Part shown: positions 18,701 to 25,505 of the stretch, piece after piece
How positions within the stretch are numbered: position 1 is the first letter of the stretch
Layout: every line of letters begins with the position of its first letter
DNA from: Brumimicrobium glaciale
GTDB lineage: Bacteria > Bacteroidota > Bacteroidia > Flavobacteriales_D > Crocinitomicaceae
Direction: 5' to 3'
NCBI RefSeq assembly: GCF_004152935.1
Contig: NZ_SETE01000001.1
Location: 620,001-684,000 of the forward strand
DNA length: 64,000 bases
Position numbers and translations under genes: made by a program
Notes under the pieces: model-generated
What the model saw: the letters and a program-made list of their open reading frames with translations, nothing else
The model's database searches: none
Told to the model about the DNA's origin: nothing

Positions 18701-18823
18701 TTTTCTGATTTAGAAAGTTCTAGAGCAAGGCGCGCTTTGTTTTTAAAATTATAAGTTGACTTTTGTCAATGTTAATTTTTAAAACTAAGTGCAACGCCGC
18801 TATCGAACTTTATAAACAGAAAA
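18701..18823. repeat. 123-bp imperfect palindrome beside ahcY
   Basis: The left arm runs TTTTCTGATTTAGAAAGTTC (18701-18720), then a diverged segment, then TTTTTAAAATTATAAGTTGAC ending at 18760. The right arm mirrors it from GTCAATGTTAATTTTTAAAA to GAACTTTATAAACAGAAAA (ending 18823). The loop is TTTT. The inner 15-20 bases and outer 19-20 bases pair well. A middle portion (GCAAGGCGCGC against GCAACGCCGCT) pairs only partly. It sits 2 bases from the ahcY stop on the opposite side, so it could serve as an ahcY terminator, or be a MITE/REP-like element. Confidence 0.8.
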
Positions 18824-18825
18824 GA

Positions 18826-20136
18826 CTAGTAACGGTAGTGCTCTGGTTTATATGGCCCCTTAACATCAACTCCGATATAATCAGCTTGATCATTAGAAAG
18901 AGTCTCTAACTCAGCACCAACTTTCGCAAGGTGTAATTCAGCAACTTTCTCATCTAAGTGTTTTGGTAACATATAAACGTCGTTTTCATACTTGTCAGTA
19001 TTCATCCATAATTCCATTTGCGCCAAAGTTTGGTTAGCAAAAGAGTTAGACATTACAAATGATGGATGACCTGTAGCACAACCTAAGTTTACTAAACGAC
19101 CTTCAGCCAAAAGAATGATATCTTTTCCGTCTAAATCATATAAATCAACTTGTGGTTTAATTTCGTCTTTAGATGTAGCATTTTCGTTTAACCATGAAAC
19201 ATCGATTTCATTGTCAAAGTGTCCTATGTTACAAACGATTACTTTGTCTTTCATTTTCTTGAAATGACGACCAACAACGATGTCTTTGTTTCCAGTTGTA
19301 GTAACAACGATATCAACACGGTCAACAACGTTATCCAATTTTCTTACTTCAAAACCATCCATTGCAGCTTGTAATGCACAAATTGGGTCAATTTCTGTTA
19401 CAATCACACGTGCACCAGCACCTTTAAGTGAAGCAGCAGAACCTTTTCCAACATCTCCGTATCCACAAACAACAGCAACTTTACCAGCCATCATTGTATC
19501 TGTAGCACGACGAATTGCATCAACTAATGATTCTTTACATCCGTATTTGTTGTCAAATTTAGATTTAGTAACTGAATCGTTAACGTTAATTGCAGGCATA
19601 ACTAAAGTACCAGCTTTCTTTCTTTCGTATAAACGGTGAACTCCTGTAGTTGTTTCTTCAGAAAGTCCTTTAATGTCTTTTGTTAATTCTGGGTAACGAT
19701 CAAATACCATGTTCGTTAAATCTCCACCATCATCAAGGATCATGTTTAAAGGTTGACCGTCTTCAAAAGCAAATAAAGTTTGCTCGATACACCAGTCAAA
19801 TTCTTCCTCATTCATTCCTTTCCATGCGTAAACTGGAATTCCAGCTGCTGCAATTGCTGCTGCTGCATGATCTTGAGTTGAAAATATATTACATGAAGAC
19901 CAAGTTACGTCTGCACCTAACTCAACTAAAGTTTCAATTAAAACAGCTGTTTGAATTGTCATGTGCAAACAACCTGCAATACGCGCTCCTTTAAGTGGCT
20001 TTGATGCACCAAATTCTTCACGTAAAGACATTAACCCTGGCATATCTGCCTCGGCAAGTCTGATTTCTTTTCTTCCGTAATCTGCAAGGCTAATATCTTT
20101 AACCTTGTATTTTAATTGTTCTTTTGCTTCGCTCAT
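18826..20136 (-). CDS. ahcY: Adenosylhomocysteinase (S-adenosylhomocysteine hydrolase)
   Basis: AhcY reversibly splits S-adenosylhomocysteine to adenosine and homocysteine, keeping methylation reactions going. The 436-residue protein shows the N-terminal substrate domain ([35 protein letters not shown]), the NAD-binding Rossmann motif [20 protein letters not shown] near 220-240, [20 protein letters not shown], and the C-terminal [10 protein letters not shown] that closes the active site over NAD. Length and sequence are fully typical. It is a single gene with its own promoter. Confidence 0.98.
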   Translation of the reverse strand: MSEAKEQLKYKVKDISLADYGRKEIRLAEADMPGLMSLREEFGASKPLKGARIAGCLHMTIQTAVLIETLVELGADVTWSSCNIFSTQDHAAAAIAAAGIPVYAWKGMNEEEFDWCIEQTLFAFEDGQPLNMILDDGGDLTNMVFDRYPELTKDIKGLSEETTTGVHRLYERKKAGTLVMPAINVNDSVTKSKFDNKYGCKESLVDAIRRATDTMMAGKVAVVCGYGDVGKGSAASLKGAGARVIVTEIDPICALQAAMDGFEVRKLDNVVDRVDIVVTTTGNKDIVVGRHFKKMKDKVIVCNIGHFDNEIDVSWLNENATSKDEIKPQVDLYDLDGKDIILLAEGRLVNLGCATGHPSFVMSNSFANQTLAQMELWMNTDKYENDVYMLPKHLDEKVAELHLAKVGAELETLSNDQADYIGVDVKGPYKPEHYRY

Positions 20137-20161
20137 TTCTTTATTTTTCTTAAATCGATTA

Positions 20162-20192
20162 CAAAAGTAAGCAATTAAAAAGTTAATATCAA
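20162..20192 (-). promoter_or_regulatory. Promoter of ahcY (TTG-N20-TACTTTTG)
   Basis: On the minus strand, TTG at 20192-20190 is followed after 20 bases by TACTTTTG at 20169-20162, a strong consensus match 25 bases before the ahcY ATG. I see nothing else supportable between here and the nirK promoter. Confidence 0.7.
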
Positions 20193-20383
20193 AATCATCA
20201 AGGATTTAAAATTATACTTTGTCGTAAGTTCATTATATATGGATTGAGAATCCTAATGAGTTGCCATGAAATCTAATAGCATTAAAAATATTTTATATAA
20301 AGACATGTTTATCCGAATATATGCGCGGCGTCATTGAGAAATATGATTTATAGCAGATTTTAAGTTTTCAAACTCATTTCTCA

Positions 20384-20413
20384 TTGTCACACAATTGTCA
20401 TTGACTATCTTTA
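20384..20413 (+). promoter_or_regulatory. Candidate nirK promoter (TTG-N19-TATCTTTA)
   Basis: TTG at 20384-20386 and TATCTTTA at 20406-20413 are spaced 19 bases apart, with one mismatch in the -7 box. A short palindrome, ATTGTCACACAAT (20383-20395), overlaps the -33 element and could bind a Crp/Fnr-type regulator. That second point is speculative. Confidence 0.45.
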
Positions 20414-20437
20414 TACCGTAATTTAAAAACAAACATT

Positions 20438-21913
20438 ATGATTGATTCACAAATTAAATCAAAATTAAAGATGTTCGCATCCTTTTCTCTCTTGTTAGGG
20501 GCGGCATCTTTATCTTCATGTTCAGGTGGTGCGAACCAAGAATCTGAAACAAGAAAAATGAACTCAGCAGACATTAAAGTGGTCTCTGAAATGAAGGCAG
20601 AATTGACTTCTCCACCTTTCGTTCCAAAATCTACAGCCAATAGAGAAGCAACAAAGCTGATCGTAGATATGGAGATTTTAGAGCAAACAGGTGAAATGGC
20701 CGACGGTGTTGAATACGTTTATTGGACATTCGGAGGAACGGTTCCTGGAAGTTTCATTAGAACGAAAGTTGGAGATGAAGTAGAATTTACTTTGAAAAAT
20801 CACCCAGATAATAAATTGCCTCACAACATTGACCTTCATGCAGTGAATGGACCAGGAGGTGGAGCAGCTTCTTCATTCGTTGCGCCAGGACATGAGATTA
20901 CTTTCTCATTCAAAACATTAAATCCAGGTTTGTATGTTTACCACTGTGCTACTGCGCCAGTTGGAATGCACATCGCAAACGGAATGTACGGTTTGATCTT
21001 GGTTGAGCCAGAAGGAGGACTTCCACCAGTAGATAAAGAATACTACATAATGCAAGGTGATTTCTATACAAAAGGAAACTTTGGAGACCAAGGTGTTCAG
21101 CCTTTCGATATGCAGAAAGCTATTGATGAAGATGCAGACTATGTAGTTTTCAACGGTAAAGTTGGAGCATTAACAGGTGATAACGCATTAACAGCAAAAG
21201 TTGGTGAAACTGTTCGTCTATTTGTTGGAAACGGTGGACCAAACTTAGTTTCTTCTTTCCACGTAATTGGTGAGATATTCGATAGAGTTCATGTTGAAGG
21301 TGGAGATTTGGTTAACACGAATGTTCAAACAACTTTAATTCCTGCCGGAGGTGCAGCAATCGTTGAATTTAAAGTAGACGTACCTGGGGAACTTGTTATT
21401 GTAGACCACTCTATTTTCAGAGCATTTAATAAAGGTGCATTAGGTATGTTGAGTGTATCTGGTGATGAAAATAAAAAGATTTTTGCTGGAACAATTCAAG
21501 AAGGAATTTACTTACCAGAAGGAGGTACAATTCAATCGATGCCAGTTGAAGCTAAAGTAGATCAACCAATTGTTGAATTGAGTAAATCTGAAAAAATGGC
21601 AAATGGTAAAAAGCTTTACGGTTCAACATGTTTTGCATGTCACCAAGCGAATGGAGAAGGTATCGCAAATGCATTCCCTCCTTTAGCAAAAGCAGATTAT
21701 TTAAATGCTGATGTAAGTCGTGCTATTGAAATAGTTCTTCGTGGTAAAACAGGAGAAATTACTGTAAACAGTAAAAAATACAACAGTGTAATGACTGCAC
21801 AGAACTTAACTGATAAAGAAGTTGCTGCTGTTATGACTTATGTTTACAATAGTTGGGGTAACAACGGAACAGAAGTTACTGAGGAAATGGTTAAAAAAGT
21901 ACGTAATAAATAA
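20438..21913 (+). CDS. nirK: Copper-containing nitrite reductase with fused C-terminal cytochrome c domain
   Basis: NirK reduces nitrite to nitric oxide in denitrification. The 491-residue precursor has a lipoprotein-like signal (SLSSC, Cys 28). All ligands can be placed: type 1 copper His129, Cys170, His178, Met183; type 2 copper His134 and His169, with a third His in the second cupredoxin domain (SSFHVIG); catalytic Asp132. Spacing agrees with characterised NirK except that Cys-His is one residue shorter. After about residue 395 a cytochrome c domain follows with heme motif CFACH and a likely Met ligand in NSVMTAQNL. The fused domain probably receives electrons. The lipobox implies membrane attachment in the periplasm. 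Followed by its accessory genes. Confidence 0.95.
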   Translation: MIDSQIKSKLKMFASFSLLLGAASLSSCSGGANQESETRKMNSADIKVVSEMKAELTSPPFVPKSTANREATKLIVDMEILEQTGEMADGVEYVYWTFGGTVPGSFIRTKVGDEVEFTLKNHPDNKLPHNIDLHAVNGPGGGAASSFVAPGHEITFSFKTLNPGLYVYHCATAPVGMHIANGMYGLILVEPEGGLPPVDKEYYIMQGDFYTKGNFGDQGVQPFDMQKAIDEDADYVVFNGKVGALTGDNALTAKVGETVRLFVGNGGPNLVSSFHVIGEIFDRVHVEGGDLVNTNVQTTLIPAGGAAIVEFKVDVPGELVIVDHSIFRAFNKGALGMLSVSGDENKKIFAGTIQEGIYLPEGGTIQSMPVEAKVDQPIVELSKSEKMANGKKLYGSTCFACHQANGEGIANAFPPLAKADYLNADVSRAIEIVLRGKTGEITVNSKKYNSVMTAQNLTDKEVAAVMTYVYNSWGNNGTEVTEEMVKKVRNK

Positions 21914-21956
21914 TACGTATCTTATATAATATTACAAACCTTAAAATTTTAAAGTC

Positions 21957-22724
21957 ATGTTTTCTAAAATTGTTAGTATAGTATCAATTGTGTTTTTCTC
22001 TCTCACGAGCTATGGACAATCGGAAGGCATGGCTTTAATTAAAGGGGGAACTTATATTCCACTTTATGGTACAGATTCAATGCCCGTTAAAGTGGATAAC
22101 TTTCACATCGATAAATATCCTGTTACAAATGCAGAATATGTTAAGTTTTTGGAGGAAAATCCGAAATGGAAAAAGTCAAATGTAATTGCACTTTATGCAG
22201 ATGGAAATTACTTGAGACATTTCACAAATGATTCAAAATTAAAAGAAGGTGAGCTTCTAAACGCTCCAATGACAAATGTTTCATGGTTTGCAGCCAAGAA
22301 ATACTGTGAGTGTTTAGGGAAAAGATTACCTACTTTAGATGAATGGGAATATGTTGGAATGGCAGACGAGAAAAGAGCTGATGCTCGTTCGAAAGATGAT
22401 TACAATAAATTCATATTAAGTTGGTATGAAAAACCAAATTCACACAACCAAGAAATTGGAAGTACATTCAAAAATTACTACGGAGTTTATGATATGCACG
22501 GACTCGTATGGGAATGGACGCAAGACTTTAATTCGGTATTGATTTCTGGAGAATCTAGAAAAGATGTTGATGGAAGTAGCAATCTATTTTGTGGTGGTGC
22601 AGCAGTGGGTTCATCAGATTTGATGAATTACGCAGCATTTATGCGTTACGCATTTCGAGGCAGTATAAAAGCAAATTATTCAATCAGAACATTAGGATTT
22701 AGATGTGCTAAATCAATAAAATAA
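21957..22724 (+). CDS. Formylglycine-generating-enzyme-like (SUMF1) protein, NirV-like
   Basis: This 255-residue protein has a signal peptide (about 1-20, ending SYGQ) and a SUMF1/FGE-sulfatase domain: ALIKGGTYIPL, FHIDKYPVTNAEYVKF, NVSWFAAKKYCECLGKRLPT, DEWEYVGM, GVYDMHGLVWEWTQDF and a closing SIRTLGFRCAK. NirV, commonly encoded next to nirK, belongs to this family. Its biochemical role in nitrite reduction is not established. The catalytic cysteine pair of true formylglycine-generating enzymes is not evident, so sulfatase activation is unlikely. The gene is 43 bases after nirK and 5 bases before the SCO gene. Confidence 0.88.
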   Translation: MFSKIVSIVSIVFFSLTSYGQSEGMALIKGGTYIPLYGTDSMPVKVDNFHIDKYPVTNAEYVKFLEENPKWKKSNVIALYADGNYLRHFTNDSKLKEGELLNAPMTNVSWFAAKKYCECLGKRLPTLDEWEYVGMADEKRADARSKDDYNKFILSWYEKPNSHNQEIGSTFKNYYGVYDMHGLVWEWTQDFNSVLISGESRKDVDGSSNLFCGGAAVGSSDLMNYAAFMRYAFRGSIKANYSIRTLGFRCAKSIK

Positions 22725-22729
22725 TAGCC

Positions 22730-23362
22730 ATGAAAAAGTATATCATATTAAGTTTAACTGCTTTGTTTTCATTAGGAATGTTAAACAGTTGTTCTGATAA
22801 AGAAGCTGAAGAAGTTCAAGAAGAGGAAGTAGAATTAAAAACTGAGAAAAAAGAATTTACTGGTGAATTGCCAGAGCTTTCAGTGTATAATTTACCGTCA
22901 AATTGGACAAATCAAAATGGTGAAGATATTCAATTGGAAGACTTAAAAGGAGATGTAGTTGTGGCTGTAATGATTTACACTACTTGTAAAGCTGCGTGTC
23001 CAAGATTGGTTGCCGATGTGCGCAGAATCTACGACAAAGTGAGTGACAAAGCCAATAAGCAAGTTAAATATGTATTTGTAAGTATTGACCCAGACACGGA
23101 CACACCAGAAAGAATGAAAGAATTTGCAAAGGAAAACGAAATGGACAGTGATCAATGGGTTTTCTTAAGAGGAGATATTGATGATACACGTGAATTTGCA
23201 GCAGTTCTTGCCGTGAGTTATAAACGTATTTCTCCATTGGATTTTTCACATTCGAATATCATAAGTGTGTTCGATCAAGAAGGAGTTTTGGTTCATCAAA
23301 AAGAAGGTTTAGGAGTTGATGATTCTGAGACTATTGAGGTAATTGAGAAATTGGCAATGTAG
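22730..23362 (+). CDS. SCO1/SenC-family copper chaperone lipoprotein
   Basis: The 210-residue protein has a lipobox (MLNSC, Cys 21), a charged linker, and a thioredoxin-fold SCO domain. The copper ligands are visible: Cys86 and Cys90 (TTCKAACP) and His174 (DFSHSNII). The DPDTDTPE segment is also characteristic. SCO proteins deliver copper to cuproenzymes or act as thiol reductants. Its position 5 bases after the SUMF1 gene suggests that it supplies NirK. The last six codons and stop (AAATTGGCAATGTAG) coincide with the arm of the dispersed palindrome found at 23460, so the C-terminus may have been reshaped by that element. Confidence 0.92.
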   Translation: MKKYIILSLTALFSLGMLNSCSDKEAEEVQEEEVELKTEKKEFTGELPELSVYNLPSNWTNQNGEDIQLEDLKGDVVVAVMIYTTCKAACPRLVADVRRIYDKVSDKANKQVKYVFVSIDPDTDTPERMKEFAKENEMDSDQWVFLRGDIDDTREFAAVLAVSYKRISPLDFSHSNIISVFDQEGVLVHQKEGLGVDDSETIEVIEKLAM

Positions 23363-23368
23363 GGTTAA

Positions 23369-23415
23369 GGTGTCGCAGAGTTTCGCGGAGGAGCAGAGTT
23401 TCGCAGAGAATAAAA
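23369..23415 (+). repeat. CGCAGAG-type dispersed repeat after the SCO gene
   Basis: GGTGTCGCAGAGTTTCGCGG is followed by AGGAGCAGAGTTTCGCAGAG. Variants of the same consensus (GACGCAGAG..CGC.GAGGAGCAGAG..CGCAGAG) occur at 25137, 28417 and 34591, and inverted copies occur at 23650-23854. No ORF. Confidence 0.85.
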
Positions 23416-23459
23416 AGAAGTAGATATACGCAAGTTGTCAATGTTGATGTTATTTTGAA

Positions 23460-23507
23460 ATTGGCAATGTAGGGACGATTTGCAAATCGTCCGTACTTAT
23501 CGCCAAT
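23460..23507. repeat. ATTGGCA palindrome, short form
   Basis: ATTGGCAATGTAGGGACGAT is mirrored by ATCGTCCGTACTTATCGCCAAT. The core GGACGATTTGCAAATCGTCC is a perfect 20-base palindrome, and the outer arms are imperfect. It shares the core with the tandem array at 17803-18639. Confidence 0.9.
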
Positions 23508-23649
23508 CGAAATATCCTTACGGTAAAATTTTAATCAAAAACCATTTGTTTTTTTTGTAGGCCGCACTGCATGGCCAATCAAAATACATTACATTCATAA
23601 TTCATCATTATTTCAAATCGCCAATCGAAATACCCATCCAATATTTGCA

Positions 23650-23854
23650 CAAATCCCTTCTCCTTCCTTTTGCCTTTCGTTTCTCAGCGCTTTCTTTGCT
23701 CCTCTGCGCAACTCTGCGTAATTCTTTCTTTTCTTTCACCCCAATATATGCACAAATCCCTTCTCTTTACTTTTGTCTTCCCTTTCTTAGCGCCTTCTTT
23801 GCTCCTCTGCGCAACTCGGCGTAATTCTTTCTTTTCTTTCACCCCAAAGTTTGC
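23650..23854 (-). repeat. Two tandem 103-bp copies of an inverted CGCAGAG-type repeat
   Basis: Copies begin at 23650 and 23753, each starting CAAATCCCTTCTC and containing GCTCCTCTGCGCAACTC followed by GCGTAATTCTTTCTTTTCTT and CACCCCAA. Read on the minus strand they contain GCAGAGGAGC, the same motif as the plus-strand repeats at 23369 and 25137. A short ORF across the first copy is not credible as a gene. The remaining gap to the M24 gene is AT-rich with nothing I can call. Confidence 0.9.
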
Positions 23855-23926
23855 ATCAATTCTTATAATTTTATAGTTTTAGAAAACGCTGATTAATTCA
23901 GTGTTAAATTTTAAAACAACAATAGA

Positions 23927-25135
23927 ATGAATAGCAACAGATCATATGGAATTGGTGGGAGCACACCTGAAGAAGAACTTTCAAAATTAAGTGTTCCAAG
24001 TATTCAACCTGAACCAATTAAAAGGGAGGAATTCCAAAATAGAATCGATAAAGCTTGTGCTGCTCTAAAATCAAATGGACTGGATGCACTGTATATCAAT
24101 GCAGGAACCAATTTATACTATTTTACGAATACGCAATGGAACCCTTCAGAACGTTTAGTAGGCGCTTTACTTTTTGCTGATGGAACGTTAAAGTATGTCG
24201 TTCCAGAATTTGAAATCGGAACTTTTAATGATTTTATTGGAATAAAAGGAAAATTCATTCCATGGGCAGAGCACGAGTCGCCAGTAGAGAAAATAGCGGA
24301 AGTTGTAAAAGAAGGATTAAAATTGGCAATTGATGATTCAACTCGTTTTACGAATGTTTCACGTTTTCAGGAACACAAAAAGTTTCAAATTAGCAGTGCG
24401 GAAGAATTAATCAGAGACATCAGAATGATTAAAAGTGAAGCCGAAATTGCACACATTCAATATCCGATGGATTTAACAATGCAAGTGCATCAAGCAACTG
24501 CAAGAATTTTAAAACCCGGAATCACAACAGCTGAAGTTGTCAATTTTATTCATAAAGCACATCAAAAACTAGGAATTGCAGCGGGTTCTTATTTCTGTAT
24601 TGTTCTATTTGGAAAAGATTCTAGTTTCCCTCACGGAGTTAAAACTTCAAAAACATTAGAAGAAAATGAGATGGTTTTGGTTGATACGGGGACACAATTC
24701 AATGGATATATTTCTGATATCACAAGAACGTATATTTATGGTGATGCTTCCGAGAAAGAAAAGGAGATTTGGAACAATGAAAAATCTGCACAATTAGCTG
24801 CGTTTAAAGCGGCACAATTAGGAAATCCTTGTGGACATATTGACGATGAGGTTCGTGTACAATTAGAAAAAGATGGTTTAGGTCCAGATTATGATTTGCC
24901 AGGATTACCACACAGAACTGGTCACGGTATTGGACTCGAAATTCATGAACATCCGTTTATTCTCAGAGGAAATGATATTAAGTTACAAGCAGGAATGACG
25001 TTCAGTATTGAACCAATGATTGTCGTAGAAAATGAATTTGGTGTAAGATTAGAAGACCATGTGTATATGACGGAAAATGGACCGAAATGGTTTACTGAGC
25101 CGAGTTTTAGTATTGAGAATCCGTTTGGGGTTTAA
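23927..25135 (+). CDS. M24-family metallopeptidase (Xaa-Pro aminopeptidase/prolidase-like)
   Basis: This 402-residue protein has an N-terminal creatinase-like domain (about 35-170, including NAGTNLYYFTNTQWNPSER) and a C-terminal pita-bread metallopeptidase domain. Metal-binding residues are recognisable in LVDTGTQFNGYISDITRTY (two Asp), the GLPHRTGHGIGLEIHEHP segment (His), MTFSIEPMI (Glu) and VRLEDHVYM (Glu). Such enzymes remove an N-terminal residue before proline or split dipeptides with proline. No signal peptide is visible, so it is probably cytoplasmic. The gene stands alone between repeat-rich spacers. Confidence 0.92.
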   Translation: MNSNRSYGIGGSTPEEELSKLSVPSIQPEPIKREEFQNRIDKACAALKSNGLDALYINAGTNLYYFTNTQWNPSERLVGALLFADGTLKYVVPEFEIGTFNDFIGIKGKFIPWAEHESPVEKIAEVVKEGLKLAIDDSTRFTNVSRFQEHKKFQISSAEELIRDIRMIKSEAEIAHIQYPMDLTMQVHQATARILKPGITTAEVVNFIHKAHQKLGIAAGSYFCIVLFGKDSSFPHGVKTSKTLEENEMVLVDTGTQFNGYISDITRTYIYGDASEKEKEIWNNEKSAQLAAFKAAQLGNPCGHIDDEVRVQLEKDGLGPDYDLPGLPHRTGHGIGLEIHEHPFILRGNDIKLQAGMTFSIEPMIVVENEFGVRLEDHVYMTENGPKWFTEPSFSIENPFGV

Positions 25136-25136
25136 A

Positions 25137-25190
25137 GGTGACGCAGAGTTGCGCAGAGGAGCAGAGAAACGCAGAGAAGAAGAAAAAGAG
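25137..25190 (+). repeat. CGCAGAG-type repeat immediately after the M24 gene
   Basis: GGTGACGCAGAGTTGCGCAG then AGGAGCAGAGAAACGCAGAG and a purine run. It starts two bases after the M24 stop and 18 bases before a palindrome, the same arrangement as at 23369/23460. Confidence 0.85.
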
Positions 25191-25207
25191 GTAAATATTG
25201 TTTAAAG

Positions 25208-25290
25208 ATTGGCAGTGTAGGGACGATTTGTAAACTTAGCGAAGCGATCTCATGACCAAAGGGAGTAATCGTCCGCACTACAATGCCAAT
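25208..25290. repeat. ATTGGCA palindrome, long form (83 bp)
   Basis: Arms ATTGGCAGTGTAGGGACGATT and AATCGTCCGCACTACAATGCCAAT enclose a roughly 35-base insert containing AACTTAGCGAAGCGATCTCA and GACCAAAGGGAGT. The copy at 28618-28700 has the same length and a very similar insert. Confidence 0.9.
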
Positions 25291-25355
25291 CTAAATGTGT
25301 TCATGGTGAAAGATTAATCACAAACGTTTCGAAGGGTTATTAATGTTATGTTTCA

Positions 25356-25404
25356 ATTGGTAATGTAGGGACAATTTACAAATTATCCTTACTACAATGC
25401 CAAT
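25356..25404. repeat. ATTGGCA palindrome, short form, diverged
   Basis: ATTGGTAATGTAGGGACAAT then TTACAAATTATCCTTACTAC and AATGCCAAT. The stem keeps pairing although its bases have changed: GGACAATTT/AAATTATCC replaces GGACGATTT/AAATCGTCC, with the G-C pair now A with T and one A/A mismatch. The rest of 25291-25505 shows no gene. Confidence 0.85.
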
Positions 25405-25505
25405 CGAAAAACCTTGTTAATATTATTGTCTGTTGATTTGAAAATTCAACTATATTCAAAAACAGCGCGTTAACAATTGACTCCTATCGCGTTAATAATT
25501 TACCA

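Noticed and set aside
23670-23876. Short plus-strand ORF in the inverted CGCAGAG repeat
   Set aside because: Contains only repeat-derived residues and lacks promoter or family similarity.
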